64,000 nt of DNA from Pollenia angustigena (GCA_930367215.1 OV884056.1:234599127-234663126); one strand, 5' to 3'; positions 22,919 to 35,039 are shown, numbered from the stretch's first letter. Made by a program: numbers and translations. Notes: generated by a model from the letters alone, not told the origin.

Positions 22919-23680
22919 GCATCTCATATGCATAAGTGTTGTAGCCAAATAAATATCAAGTATACGCATCGACATTTCAGACTTACGGCCAATCCCACGA
23001 TGCACACTGGTTCAAGAGCGGCATTAATTAATTTTTTTCATGTCTGCTGATCTACCTCTTTTTTCCACAGTTTGTAATAAACACTCTAATTATCATGTAT
23101 CCAAAATATTAGGCTTATAGCTTTATTACTTTTTTGTCCAGAGACATTCAAAGTTGACCTAAGTGAATGCGTTTGAAATGGCCGTATAATATATGCTTCT
23201 TTCTATCGCTTCATGCTTTTAAAATACTCTTGTAACAACACTACAATAATTTTTTTTTACAATTGGATGTTATAAATTATATATGTATATGCAAATAAAA
23301 AAAATTTTGGAAATTAAAAAAAAAAATTCTTTTATTACTATAAATTGTCCAAAAATATTTATTTTCTCAACTTCTATGGCTTGCATATATTGATCTCCAA
23401 CGACCTCTAGCCTGAGACTTATATCAAATTAAAGCTTGAAGTCTCAGCTAACGATACTCAAAAGTTCAGCTGCCCATTTTTGCCCCTTAGCGATTCCGGT
23501 GTAAAAAACTAAAAAAATTAGTACAAATTTCATTCACAAGCATGGTATTGCGCATAGGAATGGGCAAAAATATCAATATTTAAAAAAAATCGATATTTAT
23601 CGCCGATATTTAAAAAAAAACATGGTGAATACCATAAATGATCCAAATTTAAGTGACAAAAATATTTTTTAACAAGTATT

Positions 23681-24320
23681 GTTCCTCTCAATTTGAAATG
23701 TATTGATGGCACAAATGATTGCTGGCGAAAAACAAGGCCATCTTCAACAACTTTTTGTAGGCCAATAAAATTTGAATTTGTAAAAAAAAACGGCAAATGT
23801 TATTTCTGAAGAAGTTGAAAGAGTGCAAAATGAAATTAAAGATTTGAAAAAAACTGTTGTTAACATTTATGACAAAAGTTTTGAAATTTTACATACTCCT
23901 GTTTTAACCTTGATTGATGGAAAAGTTTCGAATACAATCATACAAACATCAGGAATGGCTGTATGTTTTATATGTCAAGCTAAGCCAAGCGAAATGAACA
24001 ATTTGGATGTATTAAGGAAGAAGAGCTTCAGTTTGGAGTTTCCCTTTACATGCGAGAACAAAATTTATGGAGTGCATATTGCATATAGCATACAACAAAA
24101 GTTTTTCAAAGTGGAGAGTAACAAAAGATACAAAACATGAAAGAGAAGTACCAAAAGCGGAAATCCAAAGGAATTTGAAATTGGTTCTAGGCATAAATGT
24201 GGACATGGTTAAACAAGGAATAGGCTCAACGAACGAAGGCAATACCTCTAGACGATTGGAGATGTCATGCATATGTTACTTGCGAGAAGGATATATTGGA
24301 ATTTCCTGATGAAGTAAAAA
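23681..24320 (+). pseudogene. Transib transposase fragment (RAG1-core related)
   Basis: Transib transposases are DDE enzymes related to the RAG1 core. The first frame contains RPSSTTFCRPIKFEFVKK. After a frameshift the next (23,823-24,140) has ISEEVERVQNEIKDLKKT, LIDGKVSNTIIQTSG and MAVCFICQAKPSEMNN, the D-G-K-V-x-N ... C-x-I-C segment. After a second frameshift near 24,100 comes FSKWRVTKDTKHEREVPKAE, then LVLGINVDMVKQGIGSTNEG and NTSRRLE, resembling the family's conserved G-(F)-G-(T/S)-x-N-(D/E)-G-N-T-(A)-R-R motif. The C-terminal catalytic Glu region is absent and no CACNRTG-type ends were found, so this is a dead internal fragment. Confidence 0.7.
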
Positions 24321-24556
24321 ATTTGTTATGTTAGTAAAGGTACACCAATTACTTTGTTTTTACAATTTTGTTTTAATATTTTCTTTTATTTATTTACAGA
24401 TATTTTCATTGAATATGGGCGTGACAGTTGCTGCATTTTATCTATATTTTAATCAAATAAAAAACACGAAAATTTAAACCTGTGTAGCTGTTTTAATCGA
24501 TCTAGCTTTGCTAATAAGGAAAATATTGGATTTTTTGTGGTCATTTTGTGTGAGAG

Positions 24557-24870
24557 GTAGGCGTGGTTGTTAGCAGATTTTTGATAAAATTGCAATGAGC
24601 AAAAAATTTTGACTCTACAACGATTTTCAACTTTTGTGTTTTATGGGAAGTAGGCGTGGTTGTGCTTGGATCTCTTCATATTTGCAGTATATTAGTCCAT
24701 GCCGAAATTCAAGGCTCTGAACGAAAAATTGTGACTCTATAATGATTTTTAACTTTTGTGTTATATGGGAAGTAGGCGTGGTTGTGCTCGGATTTTTTTC
24801 ATTTTTGCAGCATTTTTTTATCACAAGAAAATATTTGTCCGTACCGCAATTCAAGGCTCTACCATGTTTC
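24557..24870. repeat. degenerate tandem repeat of ~95-120 bp units
   Basis: GTAGGCGTGGTTGT recurs at about 24,557, 24,650 and 24,772. GTGACTCTA, CAACTTTTGTGTT and TTCAAGGCTCT lie between at corresponding positions. No coding function is suggested. Confidence 0.7.
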
Positions 24871-24915
24871 CTTATATTTAATGCCGCCAATCGTATGGAG
24901 CTGAACCACTGTGCG

Positions 24916-24951
24916 ACACCCTGTCCCACTGTTGAGCATGGGACAGGGTGT
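24916..24951. repeat. 13-bp stem hairpin
   Basis: ACACCCTGTCCCA and its exact inverse TGGGACAGGGTGT are separated by 10 bases. The hairpin follows the tandem repeat above. In an animal genome a simple terminator reading does not apply. Confidence 0.8.
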
Positions 24952-24959
24952 TATAGTCC

Positions 24960-26265
24960 ACAGCACTAAAAGCCTGGTACTCTGTTTAAATTTGTAAAAA
25001 TGTTGAACAACATTTACATATTATTGAATAAGACAAATTTGACATGTATCAATCTTATTTATTTATGATTTAGCAATGTTTCTCAGTCTGCTTCTCCGTC
25101 TTTCCATCAGTTATAACCCGCTTACTTCGGAAAGGCTCAACAGTTAATAGCAATTGGAATGTCCAATTGTTTAAAATTATCTCTCACATTAAATGGGTGC
25201 AGCAAAATGTACCGATTGTCACTTAATTTTGCACAAATTTTTATGACTTCAAATTAAAGTACGAAAGTTTTGATCTGTCATAGTTTCATAAGACTAGAAG
25301 TCACGAATTTCAGTCCATTTTGGCGTATTCCCCATATTCTAAAATACTTTTGTCCGGCTGAAACCGTATCGAGTATCGAAATTTTTTTTTTTTGGTTTTT
25401 TATTGCTACCGTGTTTTGTGATGATTTTTTCATAATTTTCCGTAGTTTCAATATAACATTTCCATCTGAAAATTCCTTTAATATGCCTAGAACTGAAACA
25501 AATCATGATATTTTGTTTAAATTAGGTAAGATTAAGTTTTTTTTATGACTTTCTGTAATCGACTTTAACACACTGACATCCAGAACGAATGTTAATAGTG
25601 TAGAGTTATGGCAAATTTCATCAATTCTATTTAAATATCAATTCACATTTAAATATAGTTTTTCATATAATTTTATGTTTATTTGATATGAATAACGAAT
25701 TTTAAACATAAACTGATATTTAAATAAATTGGTGAAATTGGCCGTTAGTTTTATTAAAATTTGTTCAGAATTAATTGACATAAATTACTCTTCTAGAGGG
25801 TACCAAAGATTCAACACAGCCCAACATAGCACACTTACTTCTTTTTTAAGATATTCTTCTAAAATCTAGAGCGACGCGTAGGTAATACTACCAGTTTTAA
25901 AACAAAACGAAAAAAATTAGGCAATATCTGCAACACTTTGATGGCTAAACAGATTCTTAAAAAAAAAATCGGAATTTTTTTTTTATTATTTTTCGAAAAT
26001 TAAAAAAAAACACAAATAACTTAACTGAAATCTTTAATTACTTAACAGTTCTTCTCGTTAAAAGGCACTGAACTGATCACCACTGTATTTTAAGTAACTT
26101 AAGATACAACGCGCCATAGGCACGGTCAAGTTCGCCCCGAATATACTTTTTATATTATTTTTAGTAAAAAAAAATATTTTTAAAAGATTTTTACTAAAAA
26201 ATATAAACTAGAATCTTATTAAATTGAAAATTTTCATTATTAGTTGTTTTTGATTGGCTGCAGGG
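24960..26265. other. gene-free AT-rich stretch with one imperfect inverted repeat
   Basis: About 25,611-25,741 forms an imperfect foldback: AATTTCATCAATT ... ATTTAAATATCA pairs with TGATATTTAAAT ... AATTGGTGAAATT. No coding region was recognised. Confidence 0.5.
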
Positions 26266-26330
26266 CCACTTAAATAAATAAAATAAAAAATAAAAATTCG
26301 TGATATTTTCGTTTTTATATTTTAATTATG

Positions 26331-26363
26331 TTCCCAATATTTCGGTTACCATATTCAGGGGTC
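26331..26363 (-). other. hammerhead-ribozyme-like motif at the Penelope 3' side (degenerate)
   Basis: On the element strand the sequence contains CTGAATATGGTAACCGAAA. Penelope-like elements are known to carry small hammerhead ribozymes with a CUGANGA ... GAAA core. Here the second core G is U, so it would be inactive even if the stems formed. The outer stems could not be confirmed. Confidence 0.3.
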
Positions 26364-26516
26364 TGAATAAATACATACAATAATAATTATTATAAACATT
26401 AAACAAAAAACAAAACATAATATTACAAAGATAATTACATGTAAACAATTAAAAAATATAATAACAACAAAACTTCTCAATAACACTTGTGCTACTTCTT
26501 ATGAGATTTGCTTGAC

Positions 26517-28511
26517 TTAATCTAGTTTATCGATCGTCTGTTTTTGTTTATTTATTGTCTGTATATGTGTGCACAATTTTCTGTGTCTTTTCGGTAATTG
26601 AGACGAAGCTGTGGATTAACATCAATAATATGTAGCATCTCTAATGAAAATCTCCTTGAATAATTTCTCTCTTCATGTAATATTTTTACTCCTTCAAAAT
26701 GTGGTTTGTGATTTTTCAACGAACAGTGGGCTGCTAGTGCAGTTTTTTGTTTAATAGGTTTGTCAATAGCTTAATGGTCAAATTTATGCGAAGATATTCT
26801 TGTCTAAAGTTTTGTTTTTATCGTCCCAACGTATACTTTATTGCATATATTGAGCCCGTCACGACTACAGGTAATTTTATATATCACATTTAACTTCTCT
26901 TCCATTTTAATTTTTGATTTTGTTTGGCTAAATAACTGATTCACAGTGTTGTCTGTTCTAAATGTTAGTTCAAATGTTTCCTCGTCATAAATTTCTGAGT
27001 TTTTCCATCTTTCCAAGAGTCCAGAAACATATGATATGCTTTCAATCTTTTTGGTTCTCTTACCACCTGTTGTCTGTTTTATAAGATTTTTAATTGTCCT
27101 TATTGGGAAATCATTCATGGTTAAAATATTCGTTATTTTTGTTATATTGTTTTTATCGAATTCCGTGTCATCTTTTTAAGAACTCGTAATATGAAATTCG
27201 ATGCTGTATTTATAATAATTCTTCTAGGGTGCTTAGAATAAAAATGTATCAATCGTCCCGAAGCTGTTGGTTTTTGGTACCAATTAACTTATAAATTGTT
27301 TCCTTTTCTAATAGCGTCTAAGTATGGCAGTTGGTTGTCATTTTCTTCCTCCATGGTAAACTATATTTGTCCATTAAATGAATTTAGTTTTTCGATGGTG
27401 TCATTTATTTTGTCTTTTTTTACTATTGCGAATAAATCATCCACATATTTCATAATTATCCTCGGTTTTTCATCTTTTTTAGCCTGTGATATGTCAAGAA
27501 GTTCTTCCATAACTATATCAGCTATGACTGGTGAGGCTGAAGAGCCCATCGGCATTCCTTTTCTCTGTTCATAGATTTTGTCATTATACACTAAATATCT
27601 AGTCTCCTTGATACATAACCTTAAAATCTCCAGGAATAAATTCTTAGTATATTTGTATGTGTCTATAAAAATTTAAGTTTTTCTTCAATGGTCCTTAGCG
27701 CTAAATTAATCGGAAGGCTTGGAAATAATGAAACCACGTCAAATGAAATAAGAACTTCGTCATCGGCGATGTAAGTGTTATTTATTCTTGAACTAAATTC
27801 TACAGCATAATTTTCCGTCAAGTGTTTTAATATGTCTACCATGAATTTGGAGAGTCCATTAGAGCGTGAGTTTATCGACGAGCATATTGGTCTCAAAGGC
27901 ATTCCATTCTTGTAAATCTTAGGGAGTTTATATATCCTAGGAGCTATCGCAGTCTTTATGGTCAATTTGTGCTTTTCATATATATCAATTAAATTAAGAT
28001 TGTATAATTTTTCTACAAAAACGTTGATTTTAGTCTGTAAGCTGGATGTCGGATCTCTCTTAAAACCACGTTGTGTGCAAAAATCTTGCAAAATTATTTT
28101 GATCTTCTCCTCATATTCACTTTTGTCCATCGCTACTGTTTTTCTTCCCTTACCAGCGTTTATAATAAGTATGTCATAAGTTTTGTTCAAAAATTGTTGC
28201 GATTGTCCCACTATTTTAAGTATTAGTCTGTCTCTTCTGCTAATTGTTGTTTTTCCAAATGGTTGTCCAATAACAGTGTTAATTTTATTCTTGCGTTCTC
28301 TTGCTTCTCTTTATTTTCAATTGTTTGTACACAGGCTTCCCCTTCAGCAATGCATTTAAAAAGCGGGAATGTCTTTTTTGTTGTTGGAAAAGCATGTTTG
28401 GGACCTAGTGACAGTAGCTACTGTATATTTGTTGCTATGTTTTTATTTGTTTTGTTTATGAACCACTCTTTGTTGTACTTTATATTCAATTCTTTGTCAA
28501 GTTGTTGTTAT
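26517..28511 (-). pseudogene. Penelope reverse transcriptase / GIY-YIG endonuclease (several frameshifts and stops)
   Basis: Penelope enzymes prime reverse transcription at nicks made by their own GIY-YIG nuclease. Reading on the reverse strand: SLGPKHAFPTTKKTFPLFK (28,300-28,430), RIYKLPKIYKNGMPLRPICS, ISFDVVSLFPSLPINLAL (motif A), RKGMPMGSSASPVIADIVME (motif B), and MKYVDDLFAIV (catalytic YVDD, about 27,440). Then comes WYQKPTASGRLIHFYSKHPR (about 27,240) and VIYKITCSRDGLNICNKVYV plus G, a GIY-YIG signature near 26,840. The C-terminal HCSLKNHKPHFEGVKI and RRFSLEMLHI lie near 26,640-26,740 with the conserved Glu. Frame changes occur near 28,215, 27,663 and 26,800, and there are stops near 28,425 and 27,355. 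It is inactive. Confidence 0.85.
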
Positions 28512-31095
28512 TAAACAAATTAAGCACGATTCACCCATGCGTTACGTACATTATTTTTGTCCGGACATAATTTTTTTTATATTGAGTTTGACGTCTTACT
28601 TTTTCAAGAGAGAGAGAGAAATAAATTATTTCATTCGGCAAGAGTTTTCTTGAATTGGTCCATGGCCCAATTAGAAAAAACAACACGCATTTTGTTTGTA
28701 TAGAAAATGATAAAGATGTCAAGAACAGAAGCATTTGTTTGTGTAAAAAACGGTAGAAATGTCAAAAACAATTGCACGTAAAAAAACACAACTCTGCAAA
28801 ATAACAGCAGGTGTTTCGCGCAGACCTACTAATTGGACCATGAATTAGTTTAATTTTTATTCCTGTTCAGAGCAAAATTAACTGAGCTGCCACTTTTTTT
28901 CAATTTGTACCTAAAAGTTGAAATGAGCTGCCACATCATAAAGTGTTTTTGCGTTTATATTACAACAATTGTGTTTTTACTGAGTAATTAAATAAAAACA
29001 TACAAATATAATTAAAAATAATAAAATCACTTTAATTATTTCGTCCATTTTCTTTAACACAATAGTTGTGCTGCCACTTTTTATAATTATTACATCTGTT
29101 AACCATACGGTAGCTTTGTTTTTCGTTCTGCAGAACACTCTCAGCAAAAAAATTATTCTCCCGACAAAAATATTGTTCGGATGAATTTGGATGAATTCAC
29201 CTTTACTGACATTTAAACTTTATAACTTTTTTATTTTACTTAAAATTTTATCAATTCAGGCAAATGTTGCTTTAAAAAATCCCCTAAAAGCTCTCTAATT
29301 TACTCAATTTCTAAATTTTAATACACATAAACATTTTTTTTTATTATTCAACTAAATATTCTTATTATAAATGAACTAAATTTAAAACTTGGAAAAGCGA
29401 GTATCTAAAACATTATTATAACAGGTCAAAAGCCACTTAAATTTTAAATCAGCATATCTTAGGCCAGTAATGGCCATCACTTAAAAATAATACTGTCAAT
29501 TGACTTATCACTGAACAGTAATAATTAAATACCTTAATAAATGAATTCCGTCTTCTCTTTATTGCCACCTTAACACCACCCCACACACACACACACACAC
29601 ACACACTTACACGCGCTCATCAGTTATTTTATTCATTTTTACACACTTTGTCCTTCGCCTCTTTGTATTTTCATTAAAATAAATGAAAATGTGTCCGCCA
29701 TCATTCAGGTGAAACTGATGATGACAATTATCTGGTTTCGCATGCGACAACAGAATTTAATAAAAATATAAAAAATATAAAAAAAATTGTAAAATAAAAC
29801 AGGAATTGTCAAAGAAAAGGCCATTCAACCAAATGCCAACCAACAAGAGTAACAAAAGCGACTACTCCACATTGGTTTACCTTTTATTAAAAAAATAATG
29901 GTTGACGATAAGTACCCCGATTTTAAACATAAAATGCACACACACACACAACCTTACATTCACAATGAGCGAACAAAAAGGAATCAGATGATTCAGACAA
30001 CAACTACAACAAACACAATAATATGATGACATATACAAGTTTATTATAATAAAAATAATGGCGAGAGTATGACAACCAAAAAAAGTATGTATGACACATG
30101 CCAGAGCATAACGCAAATACCTACATATGTACATACATACGAACGCATCACGTGTTACTGATATCTGGGTAAAGAATAAAGACTACAATGAGCCCTTTTA
30201 CTCACATATTTAAGCGTTTTAATTCACAATTTTTAATAGCAGAAAAAATGTTCTTGAAAAAAAATCCTGTTGTAAAATAAAAAAACTTTGTTAAACAGCA
30301 TTCATGTGTTGGTGTGTACGGCGCGATTACAGAGAGAATATTAAAAAACTCTTCCTATCTCTATGGTAATGGGGGAATAATGTTGGTCAAAAGAATTTAC
30401 CATTCAGCTATTTAACAATAATAGCAACAAAATGTTCATAAAAGGAAATCAAAAAGAGAAGTGTTTTTTGCAACTCTACAACAGATACGAATGTGAGTGG
30501 TCTTTTAAAAACCATTGTCACTTGAATGCTTGCATTCCTGTCAGTGTTGCCACTTTCTTAGTAGCTATTCAAAAAATGTAATTGTTTAAATTATTGAATA
30601 GTCTTTCAGTTCTTAAGAATGTTTGTGCAACTTATGTAATATTCATCATTCATTTTATAAATTGTTAATAATAATCAACGGGTCTCCTTCATTCCAGTTT
30701 TTAAACATAAAACATTTTAATTTTTTTAATGCCAGCAAATGCATAATTTTAAGTCAAGTATAGTTTGAACACAAACTTTTACTCAAACGTTAAATGTTTA
30801 ATAAGCATGAGTGGCATTCTAAAAAAACGCGAAATTTTTTACTAATATATCGAATTTATATAAATTCCAAGTAAACACATTACAAATGGTTTGAAATCTA
30901 ACCTATTTCCAAGCCTTAGAAAATAATCTGCCTGTTAATGTGTGTACTTCTGTCTTAGTTTCTTAATAATAAAAAAGAAAAATGGTAAATGCAATATTTG
31001 AAATCAATGAGGGTATACGAAGTTTTAGTTCCATGTAAAGCTTTTTAATATTCTTCTAAGACCCCACAAGATCTCCTTCTGAAAGACCCAACAGA
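28512..31095. other. gene-free AT-rich stretch
   Basis: Contains a (CA)n microsatellite at 29,582-29,606 and a shorter (CA)n near 29,936-29,951. No coding sequence was recognised on either strand. Confidence 0.55.
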
Positions 31096-31099
31096 AAAA

Positions 31100-31640
31100 A
31101 AACGAATGTTGGTGTTAAAGAATATCGGTCTATTATTATTCTTCGTTATCTCTCAAAGGGTTTTAAGCGGCTTTTACATGAGCAAATAAATAAATATATT
31201 CATGAAGACACTCTCCTTACTGAAAGACACAACATTAGTTGCACAGCAGCCCTAACTGAAGTAGTTGAACATATACGTAGTAATTTTGGTCAAGTAATTT
31301 GTGTGGTTTTGCTAGATCTTTCAAAGGCTTTTTACGCAGGTGAACATCAAATGCTTATATTTAACCTTTCTTCACCTGCTTCAAAGCGAACGTCATCATA
31401 CCTGTCTAACGGACTACATTCGGTTGTAAATAATGGAACATTTTCTAAATCATTAATATTTTCGAGAGGTGTTCCACGAGGCTTCATACATGGAGCACTT
31501 CTATATTCACTACATGCTAATGATTTACTCAGACAAATTCAGCACACTTGTACACAGATATATGCAGACGAAAGAGAATATTCAAATTGGTATTAGCTTA
31601 TGGTTTGCGACTTAATCCCAAAAATTCAAATTGTTTAATA
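31100..31640 (+). pseudogene. non-LTR reverse transcriptase fragment
   Basis: A long open frame (to 31,596) reads EYRSIIILRYLSKGFKRLLH, TALTEVVEHI, VVLLDLSKAFYAGEHQ, RGVPRGFIHGALLYSLHAND and IYADEREYS. These correspond to RT motifs 1, A, B and C. The motif A region reads FYAGEHQ where FDTVDH-type is expected, and the catalytic YADD is YADE, so it cannot be active. After the TAG the next frame gives GLRLNPKNSNCLI. It is truncated at both ends and resembles the family at 8880-11,095. Confidence 0.75.
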
Positions 31641-32020
31641 ACACTATGCAACAAAATGAAACTAGACTATTGGTAGAGCAAAGCGTTTTGAAAAGTAAGC
31701 TCGGGTTCCCGAAATATCGGCCCCTCAAGTTTTTGAATTTTTTGAAATGTCGTTTGGTATAAGTCATAAAAAAAATATACTAAATGTACATCTGAGCTAA
31801 ACTTCTATTTCAGATGTCTTCAGTAGATTTGTATGGCGATAATGTTCTCAAAATATACTAACCCTCTAACACTCATTTTAAGGATTCATTTTTGCACTTT
31901 TTTTAACTTACCCACAAAAGTATACTAAAACGGCACTTTAGAGGGTTAAAATGTTCGACGAATATTTTAAAGCTCAAATTTTAATAGAGGTCTTCTAAGA
32001 CCAAAAACTCGTGCAATGTA
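31640..32020. repeat. 300-bp-type dispersed repeat, left part
   Basis: Shares GCAACAAAAT, GTAGAGCAAA, AACCCTCTAACACTCATTTT and GTGCAATGTA in order with the array at 38,745-39,540. It is interrupted at 32,020 and resumes at 33,430. Confidence 0.8.
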
Positions 32021-32126
32021 CGTTAGGTTAGGTTCCATGGGCAGCCATCGAGAGACAGCTCACTTGGGTCCTTTATTGGTCACTTTGTGATACCCAGAGC
32101 CAATGCCCAGTTACAGCAGTTGCTCA

Positions 32127-33280
32127 CACGCAGAGAAAAAATATTGTCGGGCATGGTTACGGCAACAACACTATGTTTTTTGTAGCAATATATTCTTGTC
32201 GTACACAAAAAATTGTTATTTTTATTTAATATCAACAATATTATAGTTACTGTAAACATATCAATGTTTATCGCAATTATAAATTTGAGTATTGTTGACC
32301 GAAAAATAATTATTTTTCTAACAACTAAATTATGATAATTTTCAAAACATATTATATTTCTCACAACCATATCATGATATTTAATAGCCATGACATGATA
32401 ACTTGCTAAACATTTATCCTATTATGTTAAAGATGCAATCAAACTATTTTTACTCTAATAATATTATGCTAGCGCCATTTGTAAAATAATGTTGAATCAG
32501 TTGTGTCGTTTGTTTTATATGAGAGCGGTTAAACAAGATAAATTTCCATAAAAAATAATAAATTGAAAGAAATTAAAATAATTAAAATATTAGCGGAGTT
32601 CAGTATTAGTGATGTAATAGTGCAAAATATCGTAGTAAAATCCAACACTAAAACACACCTAGATTTCGATTTATTTTTAAAATATCGGAGTAAAATCCAA
32701 CAACAGGAGACTAGCTTTCCCTCAACAATAAATTTCGGTGTATTTATCAAATATGGAAAATTGGGAATTTAGCACGTCATACAAAAATCTTGAAAACACG
32801 CAGAGATTTCGTTCTGTTTTATCAAAGTGTTACGATATTTTGCATTTACTCTTTTGCAAGCCAAATATTGAACTCCGCTATTTTATTTATATCAAGAAAA
32901 ATTGTAAAAAGTCACAAAATAAAAAATCGATACATAAAAATTTTAATTTATTTTGTATTTTTATGACAGTTATTTAAGGACCTGTATCATATTATGATTA
33001 CTTCTTAGCCTATTATGATTATTATGATTAACATGACAATAATATGATTGATTTCTTAACTTATTATGATTAACATGATAATAATATGATTCCTTCTTAA
33101 CTTATTATGATTAACAGAATAATAATATAATTAAGGGAAGAATATTATGATGCAATATTACGAATATATTTAGCCATTATATGATTCAATAATAATCTTA
33201 ATATGGTGACTACAATTATGAATATGAACATATTATGCTCTTAGAATATGTTTACCACAACCATGTTTTTTCTTTGCGTG
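32127..33280. mobile_element. CACGCAGAGAAAAAA-family foldback element, full-length 1.15 kb
   Basis: The left end CACGCAGAGAAAAAATATTG and the inverted right end CACGCAAAGAAAAAACATGG are flanked by CA on both sides. The interior carries many ATTATGATTA/TAATCATAA motifs and no coding region. A MITE (32,591-32,880) is nested inside it. The half copy at 20,211-20,606 matches its left half. Confidence 0.8.
32591..32880. mobile_element. MITE with TAGCGGAGTTCARTATT termini
   Basis: The inverted ends share TAGCGGAGTTCARTATT and a subterminal TGCAAAATATCGTA. The interior near 32,710-32,775 matches repeats at 39,660-39,740 and 60,850-60,910. No clear target duplication was seen. Confidence 0.7.
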
Positions 33281-33429
33281 CAGATGTCATCACTGCAAAG
33301 TCCAACCACTTCGTCTTCCTAGTGAAGACAAGAAGCGATTTCAGTTCAATCCCGGATAGATCCCCCAAGCAGGGAAACACCGGTTCCCCCAGGTATTTCC
33401 CCCTAATGCCCCACAGCCCAGGGCGTGCT

Positions 33430-33520
33430 ATGTATGTAAAACGGGTTTTAGAAAAATTCACAAATTTCAAGGTCCGGAATTTCGAAAATCCGTTTTCATA
33501 CATTCCACGAACTTGTTGTA
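33430..33520. repeat. 300-bp-type dispersed repeat, right part
   Basis: Reads TAAAACGGGTTTT ... TCGAAAATCCGTTTTCATAC, matching 39,447-39,530 of the tandem array. It is the continuation of the repeat interrupted at 32,020. Confidence 0.7.
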
Positions 33521-33539
33521 CTACATATTAAATTTAAAA

Positions 33540-35035
33540 AATTTACTTATACAAAAACCAATTTTTTATTTTCTGATTATTTTTATATAATACCTCAAAC
33601 CGTTCTTTAAAAATCCTGAAACTTTGAAGGTGGTGTTTTTTTTTAAGATATGATTTTTTTTTCTTTTGCAACCTTAAAAAAATCTTTAAATGTAATTTAA
33701 TTATTATAATTTTGAGCAATAAGTACACTGTGATAGTTGCAAAAAAACAGACAAGCCGAGAAGCTGGTGCTAACCGTTTTGTTAGGTTAGCGCTTTTTTT
33801 AAAGATATACCGTTATTTCGAAAATAGAGGAGGTTGCACAGCATATATTCGCGTAACTCAAAAACGGTTTAGTTTATTGAAATTATTAAACAACCGAGAT
33901 TGCGCAACAAATAATAAAGTGGGGTTGCTTATACTTTTGAACCACCTGGGAGCATCCTACGCACTGCAACCGATTCTTAGCCGATTTTGGGGTTTATTTT
34001 ATTTATTTTTTTTTTTTTTTTAAGAAATAGCGATTTTTCATAATTCTACTTCCGGCTTTTTTTGTTTTCTTTTGAGTCTTTAAAAACTTTATGTTTCTTC
34101 ATAACATATTTTTTTGTTATTGAAGGCGATTAAGCCGAAAGCACGACAATCAATTTTCACTTTAAAGAAAACACTAAATTTACTCAATATTTTTCAAATG
34201 GTCCGATGAATAAGTCATTCAGATCGTGTGATTAAAAGCTACTGAATTTTCTAATTCGGCATTAAAAACCTGATTTGTTGATGCGTACAAGACCAGTAAA
34301 TTTTTAAAACTTAAAACAAAATATTGAGTTCATACGAGCCAAATAACCGAAATCATATTCCAGATCGTTCTTAATATAATTTTGTTTTTATTTTGGTTTT
34401 ATTTAAATTCTCAACTTTTAACTTTTAATTGACTATTTAAAAATATATTATACGATAGACTTGTCCTCCGCTTAATAAAGTCATTACAAGAAATATTTGC
34501 CTGACAGTAAAAAAAACGTAGATACTTAAAAAAAGAATTCGTTAAAACAGCATTTCTGCTTTTCTGTGCCGTTTACATAATTATTTTTTTCTTTTTTATT
34601 TTTGATCCTTTTTCGTCAACCTGCTTCTCTAACCAAAATCGTATTTTAAATGAATTCTTTTTCGCTGGAAATTTTGTACTTCTTTTTTTTATTATCACAA
34701 TTCTTGAACGTGTATAATCTGGTTAAAAATATCTTTTTCATTACTCTTTTTTTGTGACCACAGAATGCAAATGAAAAAGGGGGAATCGTTAAAAAAAAAG
34801 ATGCTGCTGGCAAGTATCAGTATTTACACAGGAATTGTATTGTTTGGCAACATAATGAATATTTAAGGATTTTTTTTCTCTTGATTTTTGTTTTGCATTA
34901 ACGAAATTTTTTGTCATGCTTTTTAAATAAATGCAAAAAATAATATATACATACATATATAATATATATGTATTTATGTATATATATTATATATACATAA
35001 ATACATACGATGTTTATTGTTAATCATATCTTAAC
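33540..35035. other. gene-free AT-rich stretch
   Basis: Includes a 39-nt AT palindrome at 34,968-35,006 (ATGTATTTATGTATATA and its inverse) and a T run near 34,002-34,020. No coding similarity was recognised. Confidence 0.5.
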
Positions 35036-35039
35036 GTCA

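Larger units (their letters stand above)
26270..28511 (-). mobile_element. Penelope-like retroelement, 5'-truncated
   Basis: The coding region (26,517-28,511) has the Penelope order: an N-terminal block, RT, then a GIY-YIG endonuclease. Beyond the coding end lies AT-rich non-coding DNA to about 26,270, including the motif at 26,331-26,363. The 5' side ends abruptly near 28,511. No flanking duplication was defined. Confidence 0.85.
32021..33429. mobile_element. GGTTAGG-type dispersed repeat (about 250 bp), split by a foldback element
   Basis: It begins CGTTAGGTTAGGTTCCATGG and ends CCCAGGGCGTGCT. ATGTA occurs immediately before (32,016-32,020) and after (33,430-33,434), and the 300-bp repeat continues across the junction, so this is an insertion with a 5-bp duplication. 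Its body (CTCACTTGGGTCC, TTGTGATACC) is GC-richer than its surroundings. The class is uncertain; it resembles a SINE-like dipteran dispersed repeat. Confidence 0.6.

Noticed and set aside
24916..24951. Transcription terminator
   Set aside because: The stem is good, but this is eukaryotic repeat DNA with no upstream gene; better described as a hairpin only.
33712..34023. 103-codon forward ORF
   Set aside because: No recognisable motif and it ends in a T-run translated as Phe; treated as chance.
34968..35006. AT palindrome as replication origin or regulatory site
   Set aside because: Simple TA/CATA repeats commonly form such palindromes; nothing else supports a function.
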